Below are positions 42,372-51,245 of a stretch of 64,000 nt of DNA, one piece after another. The notes under the pieces were generated by a model. The model did no database searches, was not told the origin of the DNA, and saw only the letters and a list, made by a program, of their open reading frames with translations. Positions within the stretch are counted from its first letter, which is position 1, and every line of letters starts with the position of its first letter. The position numbers and the translations under genes were made by a program. This DNA comes from Sphingobium sp. MI1205 (GTDB taxonomy: Bacteria; Pseudomonadota; Alphaproteobacteria; Sphingomonadales; Sphingomonadaceae): the NCBI RefSeq assembly GCF_001563285.1, contig NZ_CP005188.1, positions 2,795,501 through 2,859,500 on the forward strand, in the 5' to 3' direction.

Positions 42372-42892
42372 CTGCGTCGTTCCTCCGCCGAGCGCAGGAC
42401 TTCGTAAGCGGCCTGGATCGTGTGGAAACGCACTGCGGCATCGGCATCACCCGGCTTGACGTCCGGGTGATTTTCCTTGGCCAGACGGCGCCAGCTTTTC
42501 TTCACCGCTTCAAAATCGGCGTCGTCCTCAAGCTCCAGCGCCTTGAGCGCGTGCAGTTCGTCGCGCGATCGACTGCCGTCGCCCGGCCCGCCCCATCCAT
42601 GATAGGCGCTGCTTTGAAACCCGTTCGCATCGCGACGTTCATCCCGCTCGCGCTGTTCCCGCTCTTCCTTGTCCAGGCCCTGAAAATAGTCCCAGTTGCG
42701 GTTATATTCGGCCGCATGATCGGTGCAGAAATACCAGCGCTCAGGGCTGTTGGGCGATTTTGGCGCAGGGCAGCCGCCGGGTTTGTCGCAACCGTGCCGG
42801 TCGCACAGGCGCACCTGCTGCGCCTCTCGCGAAGCGCCGTAGCTGCGCCAGCGCGGAAAACCCCAGTCATTTGATCGGCTGCTTCTTGCCAT
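42344..42892 (-). CDS. J-domain protein with N-terminal Cys/His cluster
   Basis: 182 residues. The N-terminal part has RLCDRHGCDKPGGCPAP and WYFCTDHAAEYN, a likely zinc site. The J domain is C-terminal (about 112-175) with the HPD signature in AKENHPDVKPGD, needed to stimulate Hsp70 ATPase. This C-terminal J layout is common in alphaproteobacteria. No DnaK is nearby. Confidence 0.85.
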   Translation of the reverse strand: MARSSRSNDWGFPRWRSYGASREAQQVRLCDRHGCDKPGGCPAPKSPNSPERWYFCTDHAAEYNRNWDYFQGLDKEEREQRERDERRDANGFQSSAYHGWGGPGDGSRSRDELHALKALELEDDADFEAVKKSWRRLAKENHPDVKPGDADAAVRFHTIQAAYEVLRSAEERRSWKPREAAD

Positions 42893-42980
42893 GGTTCCAA
42901 ATTAGGCAGGCCGCAGGCGGAACGCCACCCCGGCGGTTGATTTTTCAGCTTACGCAAAGCGTTGAAAGCCGGTTGCTGGC

Positions 42981-43004
42981 CCTTTCCATCGTCACATGGA
43001 AAGG
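42981..43004 (-). terminator. Hairpin downstream of rnpB
   Basis: CCTTTCCAT and ATGGAAAGG with a short loop, 14 bases past the rnpB 3' end. It lacks a T-run, so it may be a processing or protection structure. Confidence 0.4.
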
Positions 43005-43017
43005 CGGAATCTTCATT

Positions 43018-43401
43018 GCCAGAGGGCCTGTAAGCCGGGTTCTGTCCTCCCCTGACGGAGAGTGGCGACCATTCCTCTAGGGGACGGATTGCTCCGGCCC
43101 TCAAGCAACCAACCCGGGCGGTCTCAGCCGAAATCAGCCTAGCAGTCGAGCTGCGCGCCGCCCCTATTCGGTCTTGCTCCCGGTGGGGTTTACCGTGCCG
43201 CCTTCCGTTGCCGGAGACGCGGTGCGCTCTTACCGCACCCTTTCAATTTCGCTGGGCCTAAGCCTTAGCGACCTGCTTTCTGTTGCACTGTCCCTTGGAT
43301 CACTCCAGCCGGCCGTTAGCCGGCACCGTCATTTCGTGGAGCCCGGACTTTCCTCGCCGTGGAAGTTACCCGCCACGCCGCGGCCGCCCGGCCCTCTGGC
43401 G
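43018..43401 (-). ncRNA. rnpB: RNase P RNA
   Basis: Catalytic RNA of RNase P, about 384 nt. On the minus strand it opens with GCCAGAGGGCC, which pairs with GGCCCTCTGGC at the 3' end to form P1. Conserved pieces include GAGGAAAGTCCGGGCTCCACG near the 5' end (written here from positions 43361-43341) and the terminal ACAGAACCCGGCTTACAGG. The protein subunit gene rnpA is not in the window. Confidence 0.95.
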
Positions 43402-43407
43402 TCACGC

Positions 43408-43413
43408 GCTATA
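43408..43413 (-). promoter_or_regulatory. -10-like element of rnpB
   Basis: TATAGC on the minus strand, seven bases before the predicted RNA 5' end. No clear -35 is visible. Confidence 0.4.
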
Positions 43414-43428
43414 CACAGGGTTGCCGCC

Positions 43429-44127
43429 TTAGTCATCCCCCCTCGGCTTGGGCAGCAGCAGGGCGAGCAGGATCGCGCGGCATTCCCCGTCAATGATCCC
43501 GTCGATCAGTTCGGGGCGGAAACGGCGTTGGAAGGCGACGACCGCCGCCTCCGGCTCCGTAATGTCATAGCCGAAACGCTCCAGCGCGAGCATGAAGCCC
43601 CCGTCGCTCCAATGCGGGTCCATGAGATTGCGGGTCGGGCGCGGCAGGGCAAGCCGCAACCTGGCCAGTTGCCACCAGGGGAAAAGCTCGCCCGGATCCT
43701 GCTTGCGCGCTGGCGCCACGTCGCTGTGGCCCACGATATTGCCGCGGGTGATGCCGTGGCGCTGCACGATGTCGTGCATCAGCGGGACAAGCGATCCGAT
43801 CTGCGCGTCCGGGAAGGGTCGATAGCCCCATTCATGGCCGGGGTTGACGATCTCTATCCCGATGCTCGCCGAATTGACGTCGTTGATGCCGCGCCAGTGC
43901 GACCGGCCCGCATGCCAGGCCCGCTTGCCTTCATCGACCATGCGGACGATCTCGCCCGTCTCGGTCACGACATAATGGGCAGACACCTTGGATTCGCCGC
44001 TGGCCAGCCAGTTTATCGCGCTCGGCGCGTCCGGCATGCCGGTATAGTGCAGCACCAGCATGGATATGGGCAGCTTGCGGTCGTCGAAATTGGGCGACGG
44101 CGTGTCGATCATCGGCATATCGGTCAT
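43429..44127 (-). CDS. N-acetylmuramoyl-L-alanine amidase (amidase_2)
   Basis: 232 residues. Zinc amidase of AmiD/AmpD type: MLVLHYTGMPDA, VSAHYVVTETGEIVRMVDEGKRAWHAG, SIGIEIVNPGH, and NIVGHSDVAPARKQDPGELFPW. Ligand histidines (His in LHYTG, HSDV) and Asp-Pro-Gly are intact. A C-terminal peptidoglycan-binding-like tail follows. No signal peptide is seen from ATG 44127. An upstream extension to 44220 with a hydrophobic stretch cannot be excluded and would export it. Confidence 0.88.
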   Translation of the reverse strand: MTDMPMIDTPSPNFDDRKLPISMLVLHYTGMPDAPSAINWLASGESKVSAHYVVTETGEIVRMVDEGKRAWHAGRSHWRGINDVNSASIGIEIVNPGHEWGYRPFPDAQIGSLVPLMHDIVQRHGITRGNIVGHSDVAPARKQDPGELFPWWQLARLRLALPRPTRNLMDPHWSDGGFMLALERFGYDITEPEAAVVAFQRRFRPELIDGIIDGECRAILLALLLPKPRGDD

Positions 44128-44277
44128 CGGAAAAGCAATCACCACCACATATATTCGTCGCGCCACGGCAGGGCGCACAGCCGCAGGGCGGACAATGGCC
44201 GAGAGCGCCCAGCCGATCAAGCGCGAGCGCGTTTCATGTGGGCTATGCGATGAACAGATGCGCCGCGATGGGCGGCG

Positions 44278-45150
44278 TCAGACTGCGCGGCGAAGAGGCG
44301 TGACCGCGATCCGGCTACCCTGGGGGCGACGCGCATAGGCGCCGCGAAATTCCTGATGGGGGATGAAATCGTCGCTATGGCCGATCACCGTCTCGCCCGC
44401 CCCCAGCAGCAGCACCGATCGTTCGCTGCTGTGGCGGGTGAGCAAGTGGAACACCTGCTGCCGCCGCTCCTGCGTGAAATAGAGCAGCACATTGCGGCAG
44501 AGCAGCAGGTCATATTCGCCCGACGGCGCCTTGGCGTCGAACAGGTTGTCCGTGCGAAAATCAATCATCCGACGCAATTCGGGACTGGCGCGCCAATTAT
44601 CGCCCACCGGCTCGAACCATTTGATGAGGTCGCCGACCGCCAGGCCGCGCTGAACGTCCATCTGCGAAAAGATGCCGTTGCGCGCCTGCTCTATGGCTGC
44701 GCCTGAAATATCCGTCGCCAGTATCTCTATGCGCCACCCGCGCCAGCGCGCCATGTCGTTGCGCAACTGAAGGGCGAGCGAAAAGGCTTCCTGGCCGGTC
44801 GAACAACCCGCGCTCCAGATCCGCAGGACCCGGTCCCGCCGATCCGCATGAAAGGCGGGCAGGATGCTGCGGTGGATCATGTCGAAAATCTGGAGATCAC
44901 GGAAAAAGCTGCTTTCATTGTTGAGCAGCGCATTGACTACTTCATTCTCAAGCGCCGGATCGCGATTGCCCAGCAGCCCGGCGGCCAGTTCGTCCATGTC
45001 GGCCATGCCGCGACTGCGCATGACCGGCTTCAGCGCGGTTTCCATGCGCCAGGCGCGGTTTTCGGACAGAATCTGTCCCGTACGCGCCTCCAGCAGGGCG
45101 GAAAAGATACGAGCCGAGCCGCGCGAGGATGAATCGGTCGAAAGGGTCAA
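44278..45150 (-). CDS. cheR: Chemotaxis protein methyltransferase
   Basis: 290 residues. Methylates receptor glutamates using SAM. N-terminal helical domain and SAM-binding fold: NNESSFFRDLQIFD, LRIWSAGCSTGQEAFSLAL, ILATDISGAAIEQARNGIFSQ, FDLLLCRNVLLYF-like YDLLLCRNVLLYFTQ. The start is a TTG at 45150 that overlaps the cheB stop (TTGA). It is the last gene of the che operon. Confidence 0.92.
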   Translation of the reverse strand: MTLSTDSSSRGSARIFSALLEARTGQILSENRAWRMETALKPVMRSRGMADMDELAAGLLGNRDPALENEVVNALLNNESSFFRDLQIFDMIHRSILPAFHADRRDRVLRIWSAGCSTGQEAFSLALQLRNDMARWRGWRIEILATDISGAAIEQARNGIFSQMDVQRGLAVGDLIKWFEPVGDNWRASPELRRMIDFRTDNLFDAKAPSGEYDLLLCRNVLLYFTQERRQQVFHLLTRHSSERSVLLLGAGETVIGHSDDFIPHQEFRGAYARRPQGSRIAVTPLRRAV

Positions 45151-46229
45151 TGTGTCAAACCTCTGCTCTTTCCGCGTCTCGCGACGAAATCCATGATGGC
45201 ATAGGGGTCCAGCAGCGCGCAGCTCAGCCCCGCCGTCGCTACCGATCCGGGCATGCCCCATACGACGCTGCTCGCTTCATTCTGGGCGACGATCCAGCCG
45301 CCCGCGGCGACGATGTCGCGTCCGCCCACGGTGCCGTCGCGCCCCATGCCGGTAAGCACGACTCCCGCCGCACCTGGCCCATAGGCTTCCGCCATGCTGG
45401 CGAACATCGGATCGACGCCGGGCAGATTGCCCGCGGCCGTACGCTGAGGGCTCAAGACGACCATTACGCGATCACAAAGACCGCGACGCACCTGAAGATT
45501 GGCGTCGCCCGGCGCGACATAGACCGTATCGGGCTTCAGAATCTCTCCCTGTTCGGCGACCTTCACCCGCAGGCTGGTCATCCGCGCAAGCTGCTGAACG
45601 AAATAGGATGTGAAGCTGACCGGCAGATGCTGCGTGAGCAGGATCGGCACGCCGAGCGGCGCGGACATGCCGGCAAACAGCTGGCTGAGCGCGTGGATGC
45701 CCCCGGTCGATGCCCCGATACCCAGGCAGGCGAGCGGCGCATTCGCCTGCGCCGCAGCCATCTGAAGGGGCTGCGCGTCGCCCTGGGTAGCGGTATTGCC
45801 GCCGAACAGGCGGGACAGGCGTTCGATCAGCGATTGGGGAAACGTCTCACCAAAGCTGCCGCTGCCGGGTTTGGCAAGAATGTCGCTTGCGCCAAGCGCC
45901 AGCGCCTCGATCGCCGCCGCGCTGCCTTCCTGGCAATTGCCCGAAAGGATGACCACCTTCCCACGCGGATTGGCACGCAGGAAGGCTGGCAGAGCCGACA
46001 GCCCGCTCTGCCCCGGCAGTTCGATGTCCAGCAGAACCAGATCGACATCATTCCCGGCGAGAAAGCCCAACGCCTGTTCGGCGCTGCTGGTCTTGTGAAC
46101 CACGGAAAAGGCGGGATCGCCGTTCAATATCCGTTCGATGACCGTCCGCACAACGACCGAATCATCGACAACCATCGTGCGGACCGGTGGTCTGCTGTGG
46201 CTGGCCATGATCGGCATGACGGCGGTCAT
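45147..46229 (-). CDS. cheB: Protein-glutamate methylesterase/deamidase
   Basis: 360 residues. Receiver domain with Asp22, Asp23 and phosphoacceptor Asp68 (LVLLDIELPG), then the methylesterase domain with catalytic Ser174 (IGASTGG), His201 (TQHLP) and a late Asp in GMGRDG. It reverses CheR methylation. Linker contains Ala/Gln-rich sequence. Translationally coupled to cheR. Confidence 0.95.
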   Translation of the reverse strand: MTAVMPIMASHSRPPVRTMVVDDSVVVRTVIERILNGDPAFSVVHKTSSAEQALGFLAGNDVDLVLLDIELPGQSGLSALPAFLRANPRGKVVILSGNCQEGSAAAIEALALGASDILAKPGSGSFGETFPQSLIERLSRLFGGNTATQGDAQPLQMAAAQANAPLACLGIGASTGGIHALSQLFAGMSAPLGVPILLTQHLPVSFTSYFVQQLARMTSLRVKVAEQGEILKPDTVYVAPGDANLQVRRGLCDRVMVVLSPQRTAAGNLPGVDPMFASMAEAYGPGAAGVVLTGMGRDGTVGGRDIVAAGGWIVAQNEASSVVWGMPGSVATAGLSCALLDPYAIMDFVARRGKSRGLTH

Positions 46230-46286
46230 CTGGGGACTTTCGAACGAAAATGGGAAACGAAGAGCGAGAATGGAGAAAAACAGGCG

Positions 46287-46652
46287 CTAAATGACGCCGA
46301 CGATCGCCAGCTTGCTTTCAAGCGTCTCGCGATCGAAAGGCTTCATGACATATTCGTCGGCCCCTGCTTCCACCGCCGCCTTGATGTGACCGATGCCATT
46401 TTCCGTGGTGCAGAAAATGATCTTGGGCCGGGCCGTGACTTTCGCCGTGGCAAGCGCCTGAAGAAATTCCATGCCGCTCATGACCGGCATGTTCCAGTCC
46501 AGCAGCACGACATCGGGCGCCGAAGCCTCACATTGGGTCAGCGCATCCTGTCCATCGACCGCTTCGGTCACCGTCAGGTCCAGCGACTCCAATATGTGCC
46601 GCGCAACTTTGCGGATAACCTTGGAATCATCGACTACCAGGCAGTTTTTCAT
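46287..46652 (-). CDS. cheY: CheY-type single-domain response regulator
   Basis: 121 residues. Receiver with Asp8, Asp9, phosphoacceptor Asp52 (VVLLDWNMPVM), Thr in FCTTE and Lys104 (VMKPFD). Placed between cheW and cheB, so it most likely receives phosphate from CheA. Preceded by AAAGGGA. Confidence 0.93.
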   Translation of the reverse strand: MKNCLVVDDSKVIRKVARHILESLDLTVTEAVDGQDALTQCEASAPDVVLLDWNMPVMSGMEFLQALATAKVTARPKIIFCTTENGIGHIKAAVEAGADEYVMKPFDRETLESKLAIVGVI

Positions 46653-46731
46653 GAAGCGTCCCTTTGATTTTTCTTCCTGCGAAGAAGAGATTAGCCGCCA
46701 AAGCCGAGTAATTCGTAAACGGCCCGGAAAT

Positions 46732-47169
46732 TTATGCCGCTTGCGCGAGGAAACCGGATTCGATGAAGCTGGCGAGCGATACGAGAAGGTGCGGCTGGCC
46801 GTCCTGTTCGACGATTGCCCGCGCATAGGGCGACCATGCACGGTCGAGCTGGCCGCGCAGGGGCAGCTCGCCTTCAGGCACCTGGCAGATGTCGTGGACC
46901 GCATCGACCATCAGGCCATAGCTGTGCCCGCTGATGTCGGCGATGATCGCCAGGCCGCATTGGGCCGATGGCGTGGGCGTGCCGCGTATCAAGGCGGGCA
47001 CGTCGATGATCGTGAGGACGCGGCTGCGCAGTGCCGACAGCCCCGCCACATGGGCGGGCATGCCCGGCACAGGCGAAATATCGGCGAGTTTCACCACCGC
47101 CTCCACCTCTTGCGCAGCAACGGCGACGCGGGTGCCGGCCAGGGTCGCCAGAAGATAAAGCTGCTCCAT
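46732..47169 (-). CDS. cheW: Chemotaxis coupling protein
   Basis: 145 residues, a CheW fold that couples receptors to CheA: LYLLATLAGTRVAVAAQEVEAVVKL, VAGLSALRSRVLTIIDVPALI and GLMVDAVHDI. Start follows AAGGAG, 11 bases after the cheA stop. Confidence 0.9.
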   Translation of the reverse strand: MEQLYLLATLAGTRVAVAAQEVEAVVKLADISPVPGMPAHVAGLSALRSRVLTIIDVPALIRGTPTPSAQCGLAIIADISGHSYGLMVDAVHDICQVPEGELPLRGQLDRAWSPYARAIVEQDGQPHLLVSLASFIESGFLAQAA

Positions 47170-47180
47170 CGACTGTCTCC

Positions 47181-49544
47181 TTAACGCCGCGCGCCAGCGA
47201 TGGCGGCCATCAGCGCATCCTGATCATAACGGTAAATGCTGCTGTCCTGCGGCCCCGTGGGCCGTGGCGAGGCGCGCAACTGCACGACGCGGCAACCCAA
47301 TATCTCCGCCGCCTGAGACGAATCGCCGTCCGAACACAGCACGATGTCGGCCGGATCGACCGCCTCATCCTGCGGCAGCCCCAGAATGACCTCGTGCCCG
47401 GCCTGCCGGAGCAGCGGCGCCAATATCTCGCGCGTCCACCCATCCTGACTGTCCGCCAGCACGCAGCGTCCGCGCGTCCGCTCCACAAGCGGGCCGTCGG
47501 GCAAGGCGGCGAACAGGGCGAAGGGATTGATGACTTCCAGATGTTCGCCGTCGATCACCGCAACGCCGCTCAGCAAGCCGTGCATCGCGACCATGTCGGG
47601 CACGGCGGGCATCTCCACGATATCGAGCACCGCTGCCACCGGATAGCAGGCTTCCCGCGTGCCATCGCGCAGGCGCAGCGCCGATACATGGTCCGCTGCA
47701 AAGGCGTGAACGCCGTTGACGACAGGCACCAGCCTGCCATCGAGACGCACGAAGGCGCGCGCGCCCGACCGGCCGAACAGCGTCACATCGACATCCTCGA
47801 CCCGCTCGACCAGCGACAGCTTGATCAGCCGCTTTTCACCCGACAGTTCTTCAAAGCGGAGCGCGGAGACCATCTCCGTCCGCGCTGCACGCACATCCTC
47901 TTCTTCCGCCTGACGGTCGGCCCGGTCGTCGGCAATGTTCGGCAGGCAGGCGGCATTCGCCAACCCCGCCGCATCCAGCAGCAGCATCGGCTTGCCATTG
48001 TCCGGCAGCGTCATGCCGGCATAGACGCCCGTGGCCATCACCAGCGGCGAAGCGGGCCGGATAACCAGTTCCTCATGATTATCGACGGCGGCAACGCCCA
48101 GCGCGAAGGGAACGCCGGTCGCGGAACGCACGACCATGATCGCGCGGGGGCCAGCCTGCGCCAGCTTCTGCATCCCCAGAACATCTTCCAGATCTATCAT
48201 GGAATGCCGCACGGACCGGATCGTCGCGATCTTGGCACCGCCGACTTCGGCGACGTGCAGCGTTTCATTATTATCGTGCAATATTTCCACGACAGCCGCG
48301 CGCGGTATCGCGAAATGAAGCCCACCCGAACGGATGATGAGGCCAGGAATGATCGTCAGCGTCAGGGGCACGCGCAGGATGATGCGCAACCCGCGGCCAA
48401 ATTCGCTATGAAGTGCGATCACGCCGCCGATTCGTTCGACATTGGCGCGCACCACGTCCATTCCGACGCCACGGCCCGAAATCGCGGTGACTGCCTGCGC
48501 GGTCGAAAGGCCCGCATGGAAAATAAGGTCCAGCTTTTCGGCCTCGCTCATCTTCACCGCCGCGTCGCGCGACAGCCTGCCCCCGCCCACCGCCTTTTCC
48601 ACAAGCCGAGCCGTGTCGATACCACGGCCATCGTCGCTGATCTCGATGACGATCTGGTTGCCCGACTGCCGGGCCTGCAACCTCAGCGTGCCCGCTTCCG
48701 GCTTGCCCAGCGCACGGCGCTCCTCGGGCGTTTCGATGCCATGGTCGATGCTGTTGCGCACGATATGGGTGAGCGGATCGACCACCATCTCCACCATTTC
48801 GCGGTCCATCTCGACGTCGCCGCCCTCAAGGACCAGGTCGATCTTCTTGCCCAGTTCGCGGCCAAGATCCCGGACCATGCGGGGGATGGCGGTGAACAGG
48901 CGATCGACACGCTGCATACGGGTTTTGGAGATGGCGTCGCGCATGTCGGCCACACAGGTCGACAGCCGTTCGAACGCGCTTTCCAGTTCCGGGTCGCCCG
49001 ACCGCTCCCGCAACTTGCGCGACAGTTCGTTGCGGGCCAGCACCATGTCGGACACGCCATTCATCAACTGGTCGATCAGCGACAGCGGCAGGCGAATGGT
49101 GCGGGGCACGGCCTGCGCGCCGCCCTGCCGCGTGGTTTCCACCGCAGGGGCCGCCGCCTCGGGCGCTGCGCCTTGCACCGGCTGCGTCAGGGCGCCGATC
49201 AGATAATCGTCATTTTCGTCCGGCAGCGCCGCACCGATCGCCACCGCTTCAGCCAGTTCGGCGATGCGGTCCATGATGCCCAGCACGGCGCTGACGGTGC
49301 CGGGATCGGCAGTGCGATTGCCATTGCGGATTTCCGACAGCACATCCTCAGCCGCGTGGCTCAATCGCTCGAAGCGCGGCAGGTTCAGGAAGCCGCAGCT
49401 ACCCTTGACCGTGTGGAAGAAGCGGAAAATGGCGTCCAGCCGGTCGCGATCGCCGGGGTCCGCTTCCCACGCGACGACCTCGCTTGCCAAGGCTTCCAGC
49501 GTTTCCTGCGTTTCAGCTATGAATTCCTGAAGTAACTCGTCCAT
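47181..49544 (-). CDS. cheA: Chemotaxis histidine kinase CheA with two CheW-like domains and a degenerate receiver tail
   Basis: 787 residues from ATG 49544 (AAGGGA upstream). Order: HPt domain 1-105 with phosphorylated His44 (FFHTVKGSCGFLNL), dimerisation about 150-235, ATPase about 240-395 (DPLTHIVRNSIDHGIE, SDDGRGID, GRGVGMDVV), first CheW domain about 396-530, a second CheW-like domain about 555-680 (SGEKRLIKLSLVERVEDV, RLVPVVNGV), and a tail 692-783 resembling a receiver. In the tail the acceptor strand reads DIVLCSDG, with Cys737 where Asp is expected, and the conserved Lys is lacking, so it probably cannot be phosphorylated. A P2 CheY-binding domain is not evident. First gene of the operon. 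Confidence 0.93.
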   Translation of the reverse strand: MDELLQEFIAETQETLEALASEVVAWEADPGDRDRLDAIFRFFHTVKGSCGFLNLPRFERLSHAAEDVLSEIRNGNRTADPGTVSAVLGIMDRIAELAEAVAIGAALPDENDDYLIGALTQPVQGAAPEAAAPAVETTRQGGAQAVPRTIRLPLSLIDQLMNGVSDMVLARNELSRKLRERSGDPELESAFERLSTCVADMRDAISKTRMQRVDRLFTAIPRMVRDLGRELGKKIDLVLEGGDVEMDREMVEMVVDPLTHIVRNSIDHGIETPEERRALGKPEAGTLRLQARQSGNQIVIEISDDGRGIDTARLVEKAVGGGRLSRDAAVKMSEAEKLDLIFHAGLSTAQAVTAISGRGVGMDVVRANVERIGGVIALHSEFGRGLRIILRVPLTLTIIPGLIIRSGGLHFAIPRAAVVEILHDNNETLHVAEVGGAKIATIRSVRHSMIDLEDVLGMQKLAQAGPRAIMVVRSATGVPFALGVAAVDNHEELVIRPASPLVMATGVYAGMTLPDNGKPMLLLDAAGLANAACLPNIADDRADRQAEEEDVRAARTEMVSALRFEELSGEKRLIKLSLVERVEDVDVTLFGRSGARAFVRLDGRLVPVVNGVHAFAADHVSALRLRDGTREACYPVAAVLDIVEMPAVPDMVAMHGLLSGVAVIDGEHLEVINPFALFAALPDGPLVERTRGRCVLADSQDGWTREILAPLLRQAGHEVILGLPQDEAVDPADIVLCSDGDSSQAAEILGCRVVQLRASPRPTGPQDSSIYRYDQDALMAAIAGARR

Positions 49545-49626
49545 TCCCTTGGCCTTCACGGATGCGCGCGTCGGCACCATGGGGAGAGCGTGGTTAAAGG
49601 CCCGTTAAAGACGTTGCCCCGGCAGC

Positions 49627-49664
49627 AAAAAGGGCGCCGCGACCTTTATCGCGACGCCCTTTTG
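49627..49664 (-). terminator. Intrinsic terminator of the Glu/Asn/Ala lipoprotein gene
   Basis: Minus strand AGGGCGTCGCGA and TCGCGGCGCCCT form a stem with a small loop, followed by TTTTTG. It starts 17 bases after the stop at 49681. Confidence 0.85.
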
Positions 49665-49680
49665 CTTGTTATGCGAAGGC

Positions 49681-49953
49681 TTAGTTGACCTTGTCTTCAA
49701 CGGCGTCACCGGCCGCCTCGCCCGCTTCGCGGGTCGCGTCAGCCTTGTTTTCAAGGGCGTCGGCGGCATTTTCAGCAGCCTCTTCGGCGTTGCCGGACAG
49801 GTTATCGGCCATCTCTTCCATATTATCGGCCTGGTTGTCGATGGCGTCCGCCTGATTCTCGTATGCGTTCTCGACCTGGTTTTCCTGCTTGGAATCGCAT
49901 GCAGCAAGCGCGATCAAGCTGGCCAGGCCAAGAACTGAGACGATGGTTTTCAC
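49681..49953 (-). CDS. Asn/Ala/Glu-repeat lipoprotein
   Basis: 90 residues starting with GTG after AGGAGAAAA. Signal and lipobox LAAC (Cys19, followed by DSKQENQ), then a charged helix with repeats of ENQADAIDNQADNMEEMADN and AEEAAENAADALENKADA. It resembles the protein at 10497-10724 in design and repeat words (NAAD, ADN, AEN) but is more acidic. Probably an envelope-anchored coiled coil. Function unknown. Confidence 0.8.
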   Translation of the reverse strand: MKTIVSVLGLASLIALAACDSKQENQVENAYENQADAIDNQADNMEEMADNLSGNAEEAAENAADALENKADATREAGEAAGDAVEDKVN

Positions 49954-50099
49954 GGCGTTTTCTCCTGTTGCGCCCCCCAGGGGCTGACGTCATTCGGCAA
50001 GAGGCCCGGCAGCACAGTGCACCCGGAACTCTGACCGCGATCAACTGGTCGCACGGCAGATGGTTCCCATCGCAGGACTCCTTTCGTCGCAGAAACGAC

Positions 50100-50531
50100 T
50101 TATTTTTTCAGATTGTCCCGAATTTCCCGCAGCAACAATATGTCTTCCGGCGTGGCTGCGGGCGCGGTTTCGCCGGGTTTCGGCATCAGCCTGTTCACCG
50201 CCTTCACCAGCAGGAAGATGATGAACGCCAGGATCAGGAAATTGACGAGCACGGTCAGGAACTCGCCCCATCCCAGCATGGCGACGCCAGCAGCCTTCAA
50301 ATCGGCATAGCTGCCGGGATCGCCCTTGAACTCAGGCGGAATATCGCCGAGCCGGATGAAGTAGCTGGAAAAGTCGGCACCCCCGAACAGGAAGCCTATC
50401 AACGGCATGATGAGATCATCGGTCACCGACTTGGTGATGGTGGCAAAGGCCCCGCCGATGATGACACCCACCGCCAGGTCGATGACATTACCGCGATTTA
50501 TGAATGTCTTGAATTCGGAAATCAGCCCCAT
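50100..50531 (-). CDS. mscL: Large-conductance mechanosensitive channel
   Basis: 143 residues. Protects against hypo-osmotic shock. [30 protein letters not shown] (TM1 and pore), periplasmic loop, [25 protein letters not shown] (TM2), and a C-terminal helix with [16 protein letters not shown]. Confidence 0.97.
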   Translation of the reverse strand: MGLISEFKTFINRGNVIDLAVGVIIGGAFATITKSVTDDLIMPLIGFLFGGADFSSYFIRLGDIPPEFKGDPGSYADLKAAGVAMLGWGEFLTVLVNFLILAFIIFLLVKAVNRLMPKPGETAPAATPEDILLLREIRDNLKK

Positions 50532-50632
50532 TTACGAACCCCTTGTCGTGATTGCATGTTTAACAGGATGAGCCGTTGCGCCCGCATCCACAACCACCTA
50601 TTTCCGTCCTCGTAACAAGACGAGGATGTTCC

Positions 50633-51238
50633 ATGACGATCCTGCGCCGTTTTTCCCCTGCGTTTCTCTTGCCCTTGCTGTCGGCGTTCGCGCTGTCCGC
50701 CTGCGGCATCAACAGCGTTCCGGCGGCCGAGGAAGAGGCCAAGGCGAAATGGGCCGATGTCCAGGCCCAATATCAGCGCCGCGCCAACCTGGTCGGCAAT
50801 CTGGTCGCAACCGTCAAGGCGGCCGGCAAGCAGGAGCAGGACACGTTGATCGGCGTGACCGAGGCCCGCGCGAAGGCGACCTCCATCCAGGTCAGCGCCG
50901 ACGACCTGTCGGACCCGGCCAAGGTGCAGCAGTTCCAGCAGGCCCAGGCGCAACTGGGTCAGGGGCTGGGCCGGTTGCTCGCTTCGGTGGAGGCCTATCC
51001 AGACCTGAAGGCAAACCAGAATTTCCTCGACCTCCAGTCGCAACTGGAAGGAACGGAGAACCGCATCGCCGTATCCATCCGGGACTATAATGAAGCGGTT
51101 CGCGCCTATAATACGCTCATTCGCACCTTCCCTGACGCGATCGGCGCCAAGATCATCCATGGCGCAAAACCGATGACGCCGTTCCAGGCGACTACTCCGG
51201 GAGCCGATGAAGCGCCCAAGGTCGATTTCGGCAACTGA
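50633..51238 (+). CDS. lemA: LemA family lipoprotein
   Basis: 201 residues. Signal with lipobox LSAC (Cys24). LemA core: KWADVQAQYQRRANLVGNLVATVKA, ARAKATSIQ, LGRLLASVEAYPDLKANQNFLDLQSQLEGTENRI and YNEAVRAYNTLIRTFPD. These proteins usually pair with TPM-domain proteins, as here. Function in envelope maintenance is suspected. Confidence 0.93.
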   Translation: MTILRRFSPAFLLPLLSAFALSACGINSVPAAEEEAKAKWADVQAQYQRRANLVGNLVATVKAAGKQEQDTLIGVTEARAKATSIQVSADDLSDPAKVQQFQQAQAQLGQGLGRLLASVEAYPDLKANQNFLDLQSQLEGTENRIAVSIRDYNEAVRAYNTLIRTFPDAIGAKIIHGAKPMTPFQATTPGADEAPKVDFGN

Positions 51239-51245
51239 AGCGCGC

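Noticed and set aside
47031..49535. An 834-codon open frame on the plus strand across cheA
   Set aside because: It is antisense to a fully conserved CheA, has His/Arg/Gln-rich composition typical of GC-rich shadow frames, and no recognisable domain.
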